Below are positions 62,952 to 64,000 of a stretch of 64,000 nt of DNA, in pieces. Origin of the DNA: Brevibacillus composti (GTDB taxonomy: Bacteria; Bacillota; Bacilli; Brevibacillales; Brevibacillaceae). The DNA lies in contig NZ_CP066308.1 of assembly GCF_016406105.1 (NCBI RefSeq), positions 4,314,501 through 4,378,500 on the forward strand, written 5' to 3'. Both the position numbers and the translations under genes were made by a program. The notes under the pieces were generated by a model. The model did not search any database. It saw only the letters and a program-made list of their open reading frames with translations, and was not told where the DNA came from. The number at the start of each line of letters is the position of its first letter. Position 1 is the first letter of the stretch.

Positions 62952-64000
62952 ATGGGGGAAAGTGTTAGTACTCTTCAATTTACAACCATCGGTGATGTCA
63001 TAAAGAAATATAGAGAACAATCGAATCAGAGTATTTCACTACTGGCAAAGGTGTCAGGGGTATCCAAAGGGGTTATTTCAAAGGTCGAAAGCGGGGAGAC
63101 CAAACGTCCAGAGTTAAAAACGATTATGCCTATTGCGAAAACCCTCGGTATTCCCATTGCCGAAATCATCGAACACTACATAGAAATTGATGAGCGGCCA
63201 GATGTCCTACTCGAGCTCATCCATGAGGCTATTCAGTTGACCAACATTCCATTGGTCACGAAAGTTGCTTTACGGTTCCTCCAGACCTCTTATGAAGAGA
63301 GCCATGTTTTGATAGAGCGACTGTATAACTTCGTCGTTTCTCTGACAGACAAAAGTTATCAGCTGCCCTTGTATGATGTCATCATCAAATATGCGAGGGA
63401 ACGTGGAATGCAGCGTTTCCTTGCGAGAGGGTTGATGCAAAAATTCCTCCTTCAAATGCATGATTTGGAGAAGCTGGAGGAATCCTTTCGCCTTGGAGAA
63501 GAAGCACTTCATTACACGGATTTCTTGGATCAGGAAGAAAGAGTCAACTTATACTATCAGATGGCTTTCCAAGCACATGACTTGAAAAAATATGAGAAGT
63601 GCATCGAGTTTGGAAAGATGGGACATGCCGAAGATACCACAAACAATGAAACAAAGGAGAGGGTTGCTTGGGCAATCTGCAATTCTTATTTTAGGATGAA
63701 TAACATTCTTGGATTGGAAGAACATCTTCGAATGTACGAAGAATTGGGGTATCGCTTTGTAATTGAGAGATTAAAGTATTACAAAGCAATCATACTCTCT
63801 AACAAAGAACAGTATGATGAAGCGATCCCCTTATTAAGAGAGTGTGTGAGCGAAGCAACGAAAATCAATCGATTGCATCGGGTGAACATCCTTATGGAGA
63901 CACTTCTCAAAATAAATGCCACTGATGCGATCCGAGAACTTATTGAGCACGAGGAAAATAATTTCGTATATGATTTCACCACTCCCTATAATTTTTCCGA
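62952..64000 (+). CDS. HTH (Xre-type) regulator with helical-repeat C-terminus, partial (RRNPP-like)
   Basis: At least 349 codons; open to the window edge. The ATG at 62952 follows AAGGTGAAAACC, and the site overlaps the stop of the preceding gene. Residues about 12-72 are an Xre-type helix-turn-helix (IGDVIKKYREQSNQSISLLA, VSKGVISKVESGETKRPEL, AKTLGIPIAEII). The remainder consists of paired helices resembling TPR repeats (YYQMAFQAHDLKKYEKCIEF, YYKAIILSNKEQYDEAIPLL). This architecture (HTH plus TPR) is that of peptide-sensing RRNPP regulators such as NprR, PlcR and AimR. Codon use is AT-richer than the rest of the window. No peptide gene is visible before the window ends. Confidence 0.85.
   Translation, partial: MGESVSTLQFTTIGDVIKKYREQSNQSISLLAKVSGVSKGVISKVESGETKRPELKTIMPIAKTLGIPIAEIIEHYIEIDERPDVLLELIHEAIQLTNIPLVTKVALRFLQTSYEESHVLIERLYNFVVSLTDKSYQLPLYDVIIKYARERGMQRFLARGLMQKFLLQMHDLEKLEESFRLGEEALHYTDFLDQEERVNLYYQMAFQAHDLKKYEKCIEFGKMGHAEDTTNNETKERVAWAICNSYFRMNNILGLEEHLRMYEELGYRFVIERLKYYKAIILSNKEQYDEAIPLLRECVSEATKINRLHRVNILMETLLKINATDAIRELIEHEENNFVYDFTTPYNFS

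Noticed and set aside
1-64000. CRISPR array, tRNA, rRNA or riboswitch
   Set aside because: No regularly spaced repeats, cloverleaf-like sequence with CCA-type ends, rRNA stretches or conserved aptamer cores were seen on reading both strands; a covariance-model search was not possible.

Overview
The window reads as chromosomal DNA of a GC-rich member of the Bacillales. AGGAGG-type ribosome binding sites, an LplJ remnant, UppP, a CarD/CdnL-type regulator and a Gram-positive phenylacetate cluster fit a Brevibacillus-like organism; the genus is an inference. Nearly all of the first 60.5 kb is GC-rich host-like sequence, mostly on the minus strand. The last 3 kb is more AT-rich and holds an insertion sequence. 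I found no rRNA, tRNA, CRISPR array or riboswitch.

Left edge (1-5.4 kb): a tubulin/FtsZ-like protein cut by the window edge, a secreted and membrane-anchored VWA protein, and a divergent set of membrane proteins (a 67-aa protein, a zinc-ribbon protein and an SH3-tailed protein). Next come recQ, a MATE exporter, a remnant in which the 5' end of a lipoate ligase gene abuts the 3' end of a chemoreceptor gene, an acyl-CoA dehydrogenase-like protein, a DUF4242 protein with a divergent HxlR regulator, two nitrate/sulfonate-type ABC transporters flanking a CarD-like gene and an ECF sigma/anti-sigma pair, a DinB-like protein, topB and uppP.

Centre (24.7-45.4 kb): a phenylacetate degradation island. 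It has paaABCD plus an aldehyde dehydrogenase, a Liv-type ABC transporter with a small cytosolic chemoreceptor, the repressor gene paaX, and a twelve-gene operon carrying paaK, paaG, paaF, paaH, paaJ, a second thiolase, an extra hydratase, three hotdog thioesterases, an EthD-like protein and a degenerate 3-hydroxyacyl-CoA dehydrogenase homologue. Three promoter regions share a 20-bp motif that I propose as the PaaX operator. The reductase gene paaE and a fused paaZ are not in the window.

Right-centre (45.5-58 kb): a metallo-beta-lactamase-fold hydrolase, a luciferase-like oxidoreductase, a sulfatase, and a compact 2-hydroxyacid module (gntR-glcD-glcF; MBL hydrolase-DUF6282-MFS transporter; lhgO). 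Four copies of an 11-bp palindrome, TTGTATTACAA or a one-mismatch form, lie in its promoters and tie these genes into one predicted GntR regulon. This is my best candidate for an undescribed system.

Right edge (58-64 kb): a YbaK-like deacylase, a chemoreceptor lacking about 43 residues of its signalling helix, a response regulator cut short in its receiver domain, a DUF2306 gene split cleanly by a 1438-bp insertion sequence with a 6-bp target duplication, and a helix-turn-helix regulator with a helical-repeat C-terminus running off the window.

A recurring oddity is gene truncation without frameshifts or transposons: five places (8.99, 24.6, 46.74, 59.13 and 60.26 kb) look like simple deletion junctions.
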